Below, piece by piece: positions 50,501-63,359 of a DNA stretch of 64,000 nucleotides (position 1 is the first letter of the stretch; the number at the start of each line of letters is the position of its first letter). The notes under the pieces were generated by a model. The model had not been told where the DNA came from and made no database searches. It worked only from the letters and a program-made list of their open reading frames with translations. The stretch covers positions 346,700,457-346,764,456 of the forward strand of contig OY856412.1 of NCBI GenBank assembly GCA_963693085.1, written 5' to 3'. Made by a program: the position numbers and the translations under genes. This stretch comes from Alisma plantago-aquatica. Lineage: Eukaryota > Streptophyta > Magnoliopsida > Alismatales > Alismataceae.

Positions 50501-53500
50501 CAATCACCTCTCTATTAATAACAATGGTAAACAAAATCCAATTGGATAGCAGCGGAAGTTAAAATGTGACTATATTCAATTTAACAAAGAGTACATAATT
50601 TTTTCCAAAAGGGTGTACATGCTTTATAAAAAAGAGAGGATCTAAGTAGAGGGAAACTAGACTACAACAATATGTCTCCAATAAAAATAACTTAACAAAT
50701 ATTTTTAGTGGAAGGGTGAAGTCCTTTTTCTAGTCTTAGGCTGGTTCACCATGCTCCTGTTGTGTACTCTGATCCTAAATCTGGGTGGTTGGGATCACCC
50801 AGAAAGAGGAGAGAAAATGTATGTGTCAAATATAGAATAAGGACTATTATAAACTAAAGTAGGAAATAATAAAGATTCACTGTGCTAATAGGGTGAAGAG
50901 TATGAGGCAAGTAAAATAAATAAGAATTTCCGACAAGTTAATCAATAATAAGTTGCATGCATGATTAAATGTGACTACAAATATAGGGTTGAGGCACCTA
51001 CCATACCTCAACCTCTAGGTGAGGATGAGTAACACATTCCCAAACACCCAAATATATAATGTGGGGAGAATTATCACATTCCCCTGGGGAGAGTGGTCAC
51101 ATTCCCCTGGGCTCATGCCCAAAACTATGGGTGGTTTGTACTCATGTACACTACATCAGTTAATTAGTCATTTTCATCATCATGCTAAAGTATTTCAATG
51201 GAAGATATAAGGAATTTAAATAACTTTGCAAATGGGGTCCAAGACCCTAGAATAACTAAATCAAAAATGCCGCAAGATGACAATGAAGAGTATAAAGGCT
51301 AAAACAATGCCTCATTAGAAAAGTAGGGTTGGATAAAATATTCCCAACTTAGGGTTTAGAATGCACATACATACCTCACTCGAGATTCTTAAAGAATTCT
51401 TTTCATCAATTAAATGTGTCTAGTCTCACTTTTGTCATACAAGTTTATAAACATGGATTAGGGTTTATAAATCATATTAGGTGGGAAGCCCTAATTTTGG
51501 ACCTTCTATGAAACCATCAATTTAGGACTCAAAACTGGGACCAATTGATTACTTGGATTCTCTTAATTAAGAAAACATATTTATTTCATAAATTTGGAGT
51601 TAAAATGAATTAGTTATGCATTTTAAGGATTTTTATATATTAAAAATGAATTTTATAATAAACACCAAAATAGGGATGCAAATCAATACTTAAAAATCAT
51701 AAATTCGGATTCTACATGAAAAATGATTTCCAAAGTCTATTTATTTGTATTTTTCCAATAATCTTTCGATTTATCATGAATTTATGAATTCTGAAAAATC
51801 ACAATTCAAGAAATATACATGTGTATATTGGAAACCTAGTTCAGCAGTCAAAGGGTTTGGGCCGACAATGACTTGGGCCAATCAGCACCTGCCAGCTAGC
51901 GAGGCGGGGCTTGACCCAACGATTAAGTGATTAAAGAAAATAAAACATGAATGACAAGAATGCCCTTGCTAGATTAATCGATCGATTAATTTTGTGGGGG
52001 CAATGAAGTTATTTAGTGAAGAAAGAAATCGCGTTTGTAAAACAACAATATGGGTGAAAACCCTAGACTACCCTTGTGAATAAAATTGATGGATCACAAT
52101 TGCATGGACAACAAGGTCATTGTGTGACCTAGTTTTGTCCAGCTCCTATAATGGCAAGAGCAGCACCTAAAAGTACACTTTTGATCCAACACTGGGATCA
52201 AAGCTCATGTTTCAAGCTAACAAGGTTTCCACATCTTCACGAAGCCCAATCATGGCCAACGAGCCAATTCGAGCGGTTTTACCATGACCACAACTTGTTG
52301 GAGCTAAGGATTTCAGGGAGTCAATTTGAGGATTCGAAATCGAAACGCAAGCCATCACGGGACCACGAAGGTCGAAAAAGATCCCTGGACGCCAACCGAA
52401 GCCAAGTCACTCATCTCGATTGTTGGGGGATCGCTAGGAGACCGTGGTGACTAACGTGGATGATGCCAGTTAGAGGAGGTATAGGACCCGATGTATGGCG
52501 AAGGAACATGGCACGATGGTGATCGGAAAACAATGAAGAGGGGTCAAGGAAGCTTACTGCTTACTTAATTTGTTTGAGGTGGCTTGGAGAGCTGTGGCAA
52601 GGCCGTCATCACCAAAGATGAGGAGCGAGCATGCTGAGGTGTTTGGGAATAGTTGAGAATAAATTAGAGGAGGAGAAATGTGTGTGGTCTGGGGATGCTC
52701 GACGTTGCTTTATAAAGGCAAGATGAGTGCTAGAGATCTCTCTATAAATCAGTGGTGGAGAGATGAGTTAGTTCCCTAATGGGCATTTGGTGTACAAGGA
52801 GAGAGAGAAGACGAGTTACAACTCATTCAATCCAGGTGAGAGAGGCAAATTCAAAGTAGGAAAAATCAAGTGAAACAGTGGTCGTTTGATGGAGAACAAA
52901 GTTGGGAATTGAACAACTGAGAAAACGTTCCTAACTCGCGAGGAGCTGGAGGAAGAGGACGACACCAAGGCTGTCAGAACGAGGCTAAATCCAAATGATT
53001 GAATATACGTCATCAGATCACATGGAGAAGATTAAAATTGAGTGGATCAACACGTGACAATGAGAAAATAACAGAGCCATAGTTTAATGTGTCACAATAA
53101 TGAAATATAATTGAAAACCAAAGTTATACTATAATCAATTCTTATAAAATCGATTTGGAGGGTTAAACATGGGTCAAATGACCTCAAATTTGAACCATAG
53201 GGTAATATTAATGCGTAGATTAATTTTGTGTAATTACATTTTTTGTTTTCATGAGATATGGCCCTTAATCACCATATTGTCCATTAATTTGTATATTAAT
53301 GCATTTTAAAAGGGTGAATTAATACAAAGGTATTTTCTTAGCAATTCCTTTAATAAAATTCGAGATGGATATTATAATTTTATTCAAGTGTCATGTCCCA
53401 CATCTTATTCTCCTTTTTAATTCTTTAATAACAATTAGGAGGAGAGATAATATAAGAGGGTGATTCTCTCATTAATTAAACTCAATTTCAGATTAATTCT

Positions 53501-53800
53501 TATTTCTTATTCTAAAAAGCCACAAAGTATCTAAATTAATATAATCCACTAATTATCTCACATTAATGATCATTTTACATTATTGAACTCCAATTAACAC
53601 ATTATTTGGGATATTTTTACAAAAACCCATTCATTGAAATGAATGTGGGTAAATGTAATACAAGCCATCAACTATAGCTTCAATTCAATATTGAGGTTAA
53701 AGAGGATAGAAAAAGCTAGGAAAATTTAGGGAAAAGTACAAAAGGACAAGAAGGAAATTAAGGATGAAAAATGGGTAAAATTGCTATTGAAACCAGGATT
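50500..53800. repeat. Unclassified repeat, family B copy 1
   Basis: Shares long stretches in the same orientation with 59,540-62,390. Examples are GATAGCAGCGGAAG near 50,545 against 59,597, GGATCTAAGTAGAGGGAA near 50,638 against 59,698, and GGTTGAGGCACCTACC near 50,988 against 60,043. There are no coding motifs. Size and lack of coding suggest a solo LTR of another retroelement, but ends and target duplications could not be set. Confidence 0.55.
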
Positions 53801-54840
53801 CTGTATGTTACAGATCAGTCGACATCTCTCCGCCTCATGGTTCCTAGCCGCCAACACACAGATCCAACCACAAGTGGTCACTCTCCCACAATCGTTGTGT
53901 TGGCGAGGAAGCATCTCACTTCTTTGAGATTCCCCTATCCTATTGTCGGGAACAAATTTTAAATAGGGGCATCACCCCCACCTCTCCGCATACCCCCACC
54001 ATTTATCCAATAAGGAGAAGAGGAAGCTCAAGGTGGTGATGCATCATCATTGCTATACAGTTGGACCTCCTCCTCCTCAACAACTATGAGTTGCAGTAAC
54101 TAGAGAGAGGGGGGGGAGTGAGAGTCCCACACAAAGCCCACAATGGAGGGCCCAAGGGTAGTGTCAGCCTCATCTGAGGGTGGTGGCATCCACATTGCAA
54201 AAAGTATCCAGAAAAACAAAGAAGATGAATGGGGGGTTGATGGTCATACCTAGAGGAAGGAGGAAAAAGAAGGAAAGGAGCAAGAGTTTAATAAATGGGT
54301 TTAAAAGGTACAAGAGGGGGTTAGGGTTTAGTATTTGTCGACCATATAGAGATGTCTCTTTCCATTAACTGATACGGCTGGAGGTGGGAAATGACCCTTC
54401 CAACCTCACAATTCTTTCCCAAAACATAAGGGGGAGAAGGGGCAAGCAGATGGGTCGATATCAATTTGGGCCCAAAACGGCTCAATTGCAACACAAATCA
54501 ATTTAATCAGGTAATATTTGACCCAATATTCCTATATTCACAACTTGAGATTTGGAGGTCCGTTTGAGGCAATTTTGTGTTGTTAGAATCATAATATAGG
54601 GCTCTACAACATGATGTAAACTGGGGAGCCAAAAGATCATAGTTGTGAGTATTGACATTGGATTCAAGAAGGTGATGTATTAAACCATGATATTGAGTTC
54701 AATGTGTAGGTTGATGTTACACATTGTGCAATTGATCATTGATGTTACGAAATTAAAGTGTCCCCACATTCATACTATAAGAGGTCATTGATGAGAGAGA
54801 AAAGGTATAACATAGGAGAGAGACAAGTTAGATCATCACA
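53800..54840 (-). repeat. Outer solo LTR, start piece
   Basis: Minus strand begins TGTGATGATCTAACTTGTC at 54,840. It follows the same order of landmarks as 42,960 downward (GGGCCCAAA, GC-rich core, small open frames). Plus-strand CAATTTGGGCCCAAAACGG near 54,460 parallels 42,570-42,600. Confidence 0.6.
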
Positions 54841-55239
54841 AATGATTCACTGAGTAGTCACATGAATGGTTAGCACTAGTATCTTTGATTAATTTGGGTG
54901 CCCAACAATAACTGTATAGAAACATGGTACCATGAATGTCATTAGTTATTATTGGGTACCATTTGGTATTACTAAAATCTCCTATTTTTTATATATTTCC
55001 TTACTATTGTTCAAGAAGTTGGCCATGTTGGGCTTAACCACTCATGCCCCACTGGCATGTTATCTTCTTCTTCTAAATGTTTCTAGTGGGTAAGTTGTTT
55101 CCTACATTGTGATGCATATATACATACATATTCTATAGTGTAGGGCATCTAATGTCTAATTTGTCCTTTCGTGTAATTGCACAGTGATCTACAAAACTTT
55201 CCTCAACTTAACGTGGTATTAGATCATTCCATTTTCTAT
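54841..55239 (+). other. Possible copia LTR end and primer site
   Basis: At 55,210-55,227 CAACTTAACGTGGTATTAGA resembles the common LTR-end plus tRNA-Met primer arrangement (TGGTATCAGAGC with two changes). No LTR start, coding region or second copy could be matched, so this is a weak call. Confidence 0.25.
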
Positions 55240-55956
55240 ATTTGGATATCAGATACAAACAAATTAGACAAACACTATACCGCCTGACACATATCATAGG
55301 TTGAAGTTGTTCTCCAACTTTCATGATAATTTGGGTAGCAATGATCTGTGACTAGGCATCACTCTTTGCAAGTGATGTCATGAATCGATTATGCACAATC
55401 ACTACAAACAAAAATAGTAACCTATGGGTTCACATATATAGGATACACCTACAAGAGAAGTTTAATCATGAATGATAATTAATTTCATTACTAAAGTATT
55501 TAGGTATTAAATTTAAGCAATGAATCTACTTACTGAACTCCCTATCGACCGATTCAAATGTATAACTGACTGATTGGAGTATCAAGTTGATTGGAAATTG
55601 CATTGGATGAGCTTTACACAAATTGGGGAGCAAACCTAACGATTCACTAGGTGAAACGACCGACTTCATGTCTCCATCCAGCCATTTCGTGGAACGAGAC
55701 ACCCGATTCATGGAGAAACTTGATTGCATCAAGGTTTAGTGTTGAAATCATGCCATACATTAGTTGGATTAGAACTGGCAATACAATTGCAATTGGGAAA
55801 CATGATGAAATGACCGGTTCACTGGGTGAACCGATCGTCTCACATGCCAACCTATCAATTCGCCTAGCGAGCCGACTGTTTTACCAGTAAAGGTTGCAAA
55901 GTTTGTGAAATTTCGATCCCTTCCACTCCTACTCAATCTGGGAACCTTGACCCTAA

Positions 55957-56017
<61 letters not shown>

Positions 56018-57590
56018 TATGTGTGTGTTCAATTTACACGTGTCACCCTAAAAGTGAGTTTTTATGGTGGATGTGTAGCATGGTTATGTCCAATAACCCA
56101 AATACCAGTGTGTGGTTGGATTGTTCTTTTATTCATGTTTGTTCTCAATTTGCATCCTGAGCCCCTACATTCTTCTTTCCAATGTAAAAGTATTATTATT
56201 TCCTACCTTTTCTCTCATTGAATGTAACTCTAGGTTTCTCATTAGCATTTCATAAGTTTAATAGAAATAAGATAGTTTCTTTTCTTGCAATTATGAAGGT
56301 GACGCTCAAGCATCATGCGAGCTGACCATTTCATGTGATGAGATGACCGACTGGAGGACTGAGGAGGGTTGAACACAGGAAAGGGAATTGACATCCTGGT
56401 GGACCCAACTAACCATTTGGAGGTGTCCAGACATCACTTGGACAGGAGGCCAGACAAACACTTCAGATGACCAATGGATTAGATAAGAGGCGAGACAATA
56501 GTTTCAAGGGTTGAACCTATCAACCCGGATTGGCAAGCACAAGCCAACAACGACAACAAGTTCATGCATGTGATGTTGACCTAGGTGATAGTGGTTCCTT
56601 GTGGCTCCAAGGAATTATAGTTGTATGGCCATAACCATTAGTAATGTTTAATATTGCATGTTTACGGTGTGCGACATAGCATGTATATGATATGTGATAT
56701 ATATATCTAGTGTTTGGATAATGTGTATATATATTTATAAATAAAAACTCCCCCATATAATATATTAAGTCTTAGACTCTTTTTTTATATGTAAATCTAG
56801 AGAGCCAATCATATGATGATTGGAATGTGGCGTTGGATACTTGATTTGATAATAACAAAGGTAATTTTGTCTACTATGTTTGTCTCAATATGAGATGATG
56901 ACACAAACATAGTAGATGTCTAAAGAATGATGTCACTCGATGATGTATGTCTTCAAGTAAATGACTTGAACAATGAGATCATACTTATGATAAGAGTTCA
57001 TACATTCTTGTTTTGTCCCTAGTCGAATATTACCGATGAATGCAAAATAGACAACAATAATGCATAAGATAGAGTGTGTGTTGACTAATGACAGAGTCTC
57101 ATTACTCATGATATATGATATGAAGTCAAGAACACAGATACATGTTAGAGAATAGTGTATCTAATAGACTCACCATGAGAGTGACAAATGGAGACATGGA
57201 ATGGTAGTCAGAATCAACTCTAATAGTGGTAGTGGTGATTGTGGTTCTTAGACCTGGAGTCACTACATTCATCACATGTCGTTCATGTACTTTCGCATCA
57301 TCCAACATGATCCTAAATAAGTGTTGCCAAAAAGGTGGTGCTTGGGTGCATTGTGACACATGGTGATAGAGTGTGAGTGATGTAGTTGGTATTTGTACCA
57401 CCTACATGTGGTTAGTATCCAGGGTTAGTAGATAAGAGAGACTGAGAAATGTATCGCCACACTCATGCGATTCAATATGCAATATGTGAATTCTCGTGCA
57501 TCTCAGATAGTCTGATCTAGTTCAATGAACATGGATTGGACGTTGAGAGAATGACGATTCCATGCCTCGAGTTTAATTCGAATATCAGAG
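55240..57590 (+). repeat. Unclassified LTR-like repeat, family D copy 1
   Basis: 55,290-55,930 is collinear with 57,620-58,290, and 56,385-56,760 is collinear with 62,400-62,780. The body is rich in ACCGATTCA / CCGGTTCAC phrases. No protein motif. It is probably an LTR; the matching TATA site in copy 2 is intact, whereas here a TA microsatellite stands in its place. Confidence 0.5.
55962..56014. repeat. (TA)n microsatellite at LTR TATA position
   Basis: About 53 bases of pure TA. It follows GGGAACCTTGACCCTAACTC, the same context that precedes TATAAATA at 58,311 in the related copy. Confidence 0.95.
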
Positions 57591-58480
57591 ATAGAGGAAC
57601 TATACAATCACAATAACACTAATCCTGGATTGTAGGTTGAAATTGTTCTGTAACTTACCGAATTATTTAGGTATCAATGATGTGTTGTTAGACGCTGCTC
57701 TTTGCTTGTGATGTCATAATTGGCTATGGACATTCACTGCCAATGCAATTCTAGACCTATAGGGTCACACACATAGGATACATTTGGATTAAATGAGTTT
57801 ATTTATGAATGATGTTTAGATTGATAACTAAAGTTGTTTAGGTATTCCATTCAATAATTGAGGTTTAAAATTGACTAATTAAACTCTGAATTGACTGGTT
57901 CAAGTGTTGAACCGATCAATTGGAGTGTCATCTCAATTGGAATCAACATTGACTGATCAATGGTTGAACTAGGGTGTGAAATGACCGATTCACATAGTAA
58001 ACTGACTGGTTCACACGACCCAACCGACTAGTTGGTGATGTGAACTGAGAAATTCATCATTTGGGTTGCTCATTTCAATGGTCAATTTGATTGGATCAAG
58101 GATTGGTGCTGACATCATGTTGTGCATTAATCGCACATTGAATACCAATGTGATTGAGAATAGGAAATCACACCAACTGACCGGTTCACGATACAAACTG
58201 ACCAATTGGGGTACAAACTGACTGGTTCTCAATTCAAAGTTTCTAGATAATTCGTGAATCTGACCCTCTAAACTCCCCCACAAATTGGGAACCCTGACCC
58301 TAGCCTCTCCTATAAATAAAGGGGTACTGGGGGCTTCTTAGAACACAAAAGTTGCTCTGACAATTGTTGTCCTCTCTGGTTGTGGTAACCAATAGAGATC
58401 CCTAGCAAATCCTACCTGATAAAGGGAGAGACAATTGTGGGAGAGCATGTCAACTCTAGAAGGTTGACGTTCAAAAGGGA
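57591..58480 (+). repeat. Family D copy 2, left part
   Basis: Collinear with 55,290-55,960. Ends around a TATA box and a leader rich in CT, then passes into an unrelated insertion. The family D sequence appears to resume at about 62,390. Confidence 0.5.
58311..58318 (+). promoter_or_regulatory. TATA box of family D LTR
   Basis: TATAAATA after a C-rich stretch (GACCCTAGCCTCTCC) and before AAGGGGTACTGGGGG, a good plant core-promoter layout. Retroelement LTRs usually start transcription about 30 bases downstream. Confidence 0.5.
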
Positions 58481-58584
58481 CAACTCCTTCTTGTTGGCTC
58501 TGGTAGCACAACATGGAGTTCTCGATGGTCTGTGTGGACTACTCTAGAGGCGGGAGGATGTTGTCTGCTGCTAGGAGGACATCG

Positions 58585-58836
58585 TCAACTATTGTCTATG
58601 GTGTTGTGCCAGGAGGTTGCTGGAGACACAACTACAGTTTTGGCTTCTTGCATGAGCCTTTCTCTTTGTGCAATAAGGGCTTGAGTGACCGTTTGGGCTA
58701 TTTCCTCCTCTTGAGCCATTCTCACTTGGTTTTCTCTGTTCTGACGATGAAAAGTTCTATCTATCTCACGGTCAAAGCTAGCGGTGAGTCCGGGACTGTT
58801 CAGACGGTGCATGCACTAGTCCTTGAGGGTACCTGA
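58585..58836 (-). pseudogene. N-terminal gag-like fragment of tRNA-Asp-primed gypsy
   Basis: Minus-strand frame with a plausible ATG near 58,812: MHRLNSPGLTASFDREIDRT, then MAQEEEIAQTVTQALIAQRE and a stop. It is helical and charged with no diagnostic gag motif. It lies about 160 bases downstream, on the same strand, of a tRNA-Asp-like primer site, where gag of Athila/Tat elements would begin. Identity is inferred from this context only. Confidence 0.4.
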
Positions 58837-58969
58837 GATGAACATAATTTTCAAAAGTAAGGTTGACAGAGAGAAACCGAATTCAAGAGAATGATCAATA
58901 ATATCAAAAAGGAAAACAAAAACCTAGATTAGCCTTAAAAGAACTAGATTTGACTAACTGATCCTGTTG

Positions 58970-58987
58970 TCCCCGACAACGATGCTA
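58970..58987 (-). other. Decayed tRNA-Asp primer-binding site
   Basis: On the minus strand TAGCATCGTTGTCGGGGA matches the complement of the plant tRNA-Asp 3' end at 14 of 18 bases. All four differences are transitions of the kind produced by cytosine deamination. Plus-strand sequence after it (CCCGCAAGTGGATGGGTC at 59,077-59,094) resembles LTR ends of Athila/Tat elements. Confidence 0.55.
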
Positions 58988-59440
58988 GAATTTGACGTGG
59001 AATATTATTGCACTAACAAATTCACTCAGGGTTGAGATCCCTGAGCTTTTACCAAAACCTTGTGCAATAATACCACCCGCAAGTGGATGGGTCTTATCAC
59101 AGTATAGTTAAGGATCGAATCCCAAGAGAAAACATTTTTAAGAATCATTATCAGTCGAACCTAGCTCAAGTAAGATTAATATTTAGAACGATTGGTTGAT
59201 TTGAGGTTAATTAAACTAATTACAGGAAAGTAAAGAGCACAATTAAAGTTGGATGGCTTGTCCCCTAATGGATCACGCACTTACGACCTCAAGGAATCCT
59301 TTCAGAAGTTCTTGTCAAGGAGTCAATCGCGCTAATCGACAAGCAAGCAGGTGATTAATCTACAAGCAAACATTGACGATTAACAAAGAAGATACAAAAT
59401 TCAACTAAGGTAGTGGCCCTCCCTGAGGGATGTTTTAGGC
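58988..59440 (-). repeat. Probable LTR fragment of tRNA-Asp-primed gypsy
   Basis: Adjoins the primer site on the side where the 5' LTR of a minus-strand element must lie. The other LTR end and a second copy were not found. Confidence 0.35.
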
Positions 59441-59539
59441 CACTGGAGGACCGAGGAGGACAAATGTAAGGAGTGGGATCCACTCCCTACTAAAAAAATT
59501 GAAGAATAAAACATCCATTTCAAACACACTCAAAGGTAT

Positions 59540-62390
59540 GTTGGAATAGGTATAATTTTCCAAATTTATTATAATGTTATGCAAAAGACCAAAGTATAGC
59601 AGCGGAATTAAACAAATGACTATATTCAATTTTCACAAAAGATTACAAAAGTATATCATAATCTCCCATAAGGGTTTACATGTATGATACAACATAAGGA
59701 TCTAAGTGGAGGGAAGTCTAAACTACTTCAAATCTGTCTCCAAGCAACATCTCCAAGAGCTAGGTCTGTGTTGGAAGCTATGTTTTCCTTGGTCATTTTC
59801 AACATCTTGATCTAAACCTGGGTGGTTGGAAAATCATCCAGCAAGAGAGAGAAATACAAGATATGTGTCAAATAATGAACAAGAACAAAAGATAACAAAA
59901 TAACATGAAAGTAAAGGCTAAGATTTCATCATAAGATGAATAGAACAAGAGTATGAGGCTATATTTAAAAGAAACTTGCCATTAACATTTATATTAAAAA
60001 GGATTTACATGTAAGATAATTATGTCTACCTAACTAAGTAGGGTTGAGGCACCTACCAGACCTCTAACCTATAGGTGAGGGGAGAATAAGACATTACCAT
60101 TCACCTACACAATTATATAGGGGAGAATAAAAACATTCCCCAGGGCGATTAAATACATGCCCTCTGTGGGTGGTTGTACATAAGTACTGCTACTTTAAAT
60201 TAAATAAAACATAAATCTACATGATAGAAAAGTATTCATGGAAAGAGTAGTCATAATATTCAATAAGAATGGCAGTGGGGAATAAGACCCAAACAAGAAG
60301 AAATTATAATCTGATTTGAGGCATGCACAACATTAGGTTTCAAGAATAGAACATTTAGTGTTCGTTTAAGCCTCATTAGGGAAATATAGGGTTTGGCTAC
60401 AATTATCCCAACATAGGGTGTAAGGAATGCACATACATAAATAGGAAATTCACATTCCTCTCTTACTGATATCAATTACTAACTTTCACCACTTCAATCG
60501 AGTCTAAGTTCCACTTTTCCTATTTTCAATGTATTAACATGTATTAGAGTACATAGTGTACATTAATGTATAGAAACCCTAATTTCAGAACTTTTTAGCA
60601 AAATTCATATTTATATTCTTAAAATATCACCAATGAACTTATTAGGTTCTCCTAATCAAGAAAACATATTTTTATGTTAATTTTGGAGTTATGAGGATTA
60701 AGATGTACTTTCTATTGTTTTTATGCGTTAAATTCATTTTACGAAAAGCATCCTTTATCAAACCATGAAATCAGACCTTAAAAATATTCTTATTAGATAG
60801 AGATTAGTTTTGCAATTCCGAAACATATTTATTTGTCAAATTTGGATAAGCAGATTAGAAGATGTGAATTTTTCAATACCGACCAATAGGAAATTGCCAC
60901 ATCATCAAACTGATGGAGATAAGCAGAGAGAGAGAGAGAAAACACCATTTGACCTAAGATCAGGTTTGCAGTTGCATAGATAACCAAACTAGAGCTTCTA
61001 GAGAAGGTAAAACAACAAGAATCCAAAACCCTAGAAGAACATGGTAAAAAGAGATGGAAATCATCGATTTTAAACATAGAAGCATGAGTTTTAAGCATGT
61101 ACTAAGAAATATATGAGAAGGGGTTAACAAAACTTGCCTCTAAGAAGGTAATAAGGTCAAAGTAGAAAAGCTATGGAGATTAGAAGGTCTGGTTGTTCCA
61201 AGACAAGCTCCTTTCTTGAGCAAAGATTACCTTCCCCACTTTAGAGGTGCAAACCCTAACAAAAGAGCATGGAGATGAGATGTTTTAGGGTTCTAGGTGG
61301 AGTTTTACCATGGAATGTCATGGTTTTGACCTATAAGAAGGTGGGAGGAATACTAAAATCATGAAAACATGGAAGGAAAGGAGGATACTTACTAGTTTTG
61401 GTCAAAAACACCAAGGAGGAGCTTAAGAAATCCTAAATAGAGAAATTTGGAACCCTAGGAGCCTTCTTCACCAAGGTAGGCACCCTCTTTTACCTTGGGA
61501 CATAAACTTCATGTCCAAACATAGAAGGGAAGATGATATAAGCTGGGGGAAAGAGAAGGAGAGGATTTCTTCTTGGATTGGGAGGTGGGAAGGGGTAGGC
61601 ATGGCTTTATAAAGAAGGGGCAAGCATGAGCTGTCTATGGGACTTTCCATGTGTCCTTAGGCTAGGGATTCATGGCCATTCAAGAGGACAGCTCATAGAC
61701 ACTTATTTTATATAAATGTTAGGTCCTAAAAGCCCATGGAGACTTCTAGGACATCCACACCATCCTTCAAACAAAGAAATAACCCCATTGGTTAATAGTT
61801 TTTAAAGATAAGCTCATTTAGGTAATCCCTATAATGCCCTTGGAAAGTAACACCTTCAAACCAAGGCGCATCTAGGTGCCCCATGGTTCAAAATCTCTAT
61901 AATGGTAAGAAAATATCTAAGGATTAAAATTCAGGTGATAGTTTGCAAAGAAAACCTCCAAATTGGGTAAATTGCATAAAAATCCAGAATGTACCTAAAA
62001 TTGCATAACTTCCATAAACAACATCCAAATTGAACCAAATTTGAAACTTAGGCTCATTTTATGTTTTAAAATCACATAAAAAGTTATATTATGGTTTAAA
62101 GCACTTAATTATGGTAATTAATCTTGTTTAATACATTAATCAAGATTTAGGGCCTTGCACTTCTAGCACAAATTAAGAAACCATTGTTCTACTAAAGTGG
62201 TGATTTTACATTTTAGATATTTAAATAAGATTTCATCGAGGTATTTGTGCATACATCCTTCCATTGGTATAAATATTGAACAAATTTTCACCAAAACACT
62301 ATAAATTCCATAATTTAAGCATCAAGGCCGAAAGGGATAGAAATGATACGAAAATATTGGGGAAGGGTAAAAAAGAGAATATGTTGAAGT
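59540..62390. repeat. Unclassified repeat, family B copy 2
   Basis: Same landmarks in the same order as 50,500-53,800, for instance AACCTGGGTGGTTGGAAAAT at 59,815 and the GGTTGAGGCACCTACC box at 60,043. Begins near TGTTGGAATAGG (59,540). No coding potential. It interrupts or abuts family D copy 2. Confidence 0.55.
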
Positions 62391-63340
62391 TTTGATAGGT
62401 TATAACAAACAAAAAGAGGATGAACCAATTGACTAGTGGCCCAATCGATCGATTGGAGGAGTCCAGATGCCGCTTGGACCTGAGAACCATACTACCGCTT
62501 CAGGAGCCCAACCGAGCATCCAAGAGGCGATCCTACTGGTTTAAGAGTTGAACTAATCAACCTGGATTGACTCTAGCATAGATCTTCATCAACAATGAGT
62601 TGCATATGATGTGGACCTTAGGTGATAATATTTCCTTTTTGCTCTAAGGAATTACAATAGTATGGCCATAACCATCACTTGTGTGTTTTATATATCATTT
62701 GCAGTTCATACTATAAATATGTGGTGATTGGAGATTTATATCTATTTATATATAAAATACCTCAATACAATATTAAGTCTTAGAAGCTTTACATAAGAAA
62801 CACACATGAAAAGTTTGATCATACAAGCATAGGTTATGCCTAAGTGTGGTGCGCCGACTATCTCGTAGAAGTGTAATGGTAGATATGTAGATTCTACTCA
62901 AGTAGGGTGCTTATTCTATCATGTTGGCTTTTGGGTCGAGCTTAATGAGTGTACTTAATTGGCTTAAGCACCATAGGCATGAAGATGACTATGACAAGGA
63001 GTTGTACATATCATCTATCCAAAATACATATGATGCAATTGGAAAAAGTTGCTTACCTTAATGATGTACTATGGACACTAGCATTGGCAGGGTAATAGTT
63101 GAATTGTTTTGGGCCTTGCCTCACTAGAAGGTTGTACGTTGCAATCTTATAAATTGATACATGAGGGTTATCAATTTGATCAAAATAGTGGGAATGCTAA
63201 TTAATTAAAGGCCAAATTAATATTGTTAACTTATCAAATCAAACAAATAAAAATGTTTTTAAAAAGTGTAACATTTCTTCGTAGAATCTAATGGAAAACA
63301 CAAATACGTTATTATTGCGATCAGTCCTTGAGTAGGACAA
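62391..63340 (+). repeat. Family D-like sequence preceding copia gag
   Basis: 62,400-62,780 matches 56,385-56,760 (for example TATGGCCATAACCAT in both). The remainder to 63,340 is AT-rich and unmatched. Because a copia gag follows, family D may be the LTR of that element, but no primer site is visible between them. Confidence 0.45.
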
Positions 63341-63359
63341 ACTAATGTGATTTAGCTCA

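Larger units (their letters stand above)
28906..54840 (-). mobile_element. Solo LTR of LARD-like family, split by nested insertions
   Basis: Read on the minus strand this LTR starts TGTGATGATC at 54,840 and ends TGACA at 28,906. It is collinear with the LTRs at 51-8,967 and 40,051-42,960. Its pieces are 53,800-54,840, 49,254-50,500 and 28,906-29,963, about 3.2 kb in all. The gaps are a chromovirus (29,964-49,253) and an unclassified repeat (about 50,500-53,800). TATGA before 28,906 and AATGA after 54,840 agree at four of five bases, a likely target duplication. No interior or second LTR accompanies it, so it is a solo LTR that was already fixed before the inner insertions. Confidence 0.72.

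Noticed and set aside
58513..58836. 107-codon plus-strand frame
   Set aside because: It overlaps a minus-strand frame with better context, downstream of a primer site on that strand.
59100..59130. GGATCGAATCCCAAG as a tRNA T-arm
   Set aside because: No acceptor or anticodon stem could be paired around it; the phrase is part of a retroelement LTR.
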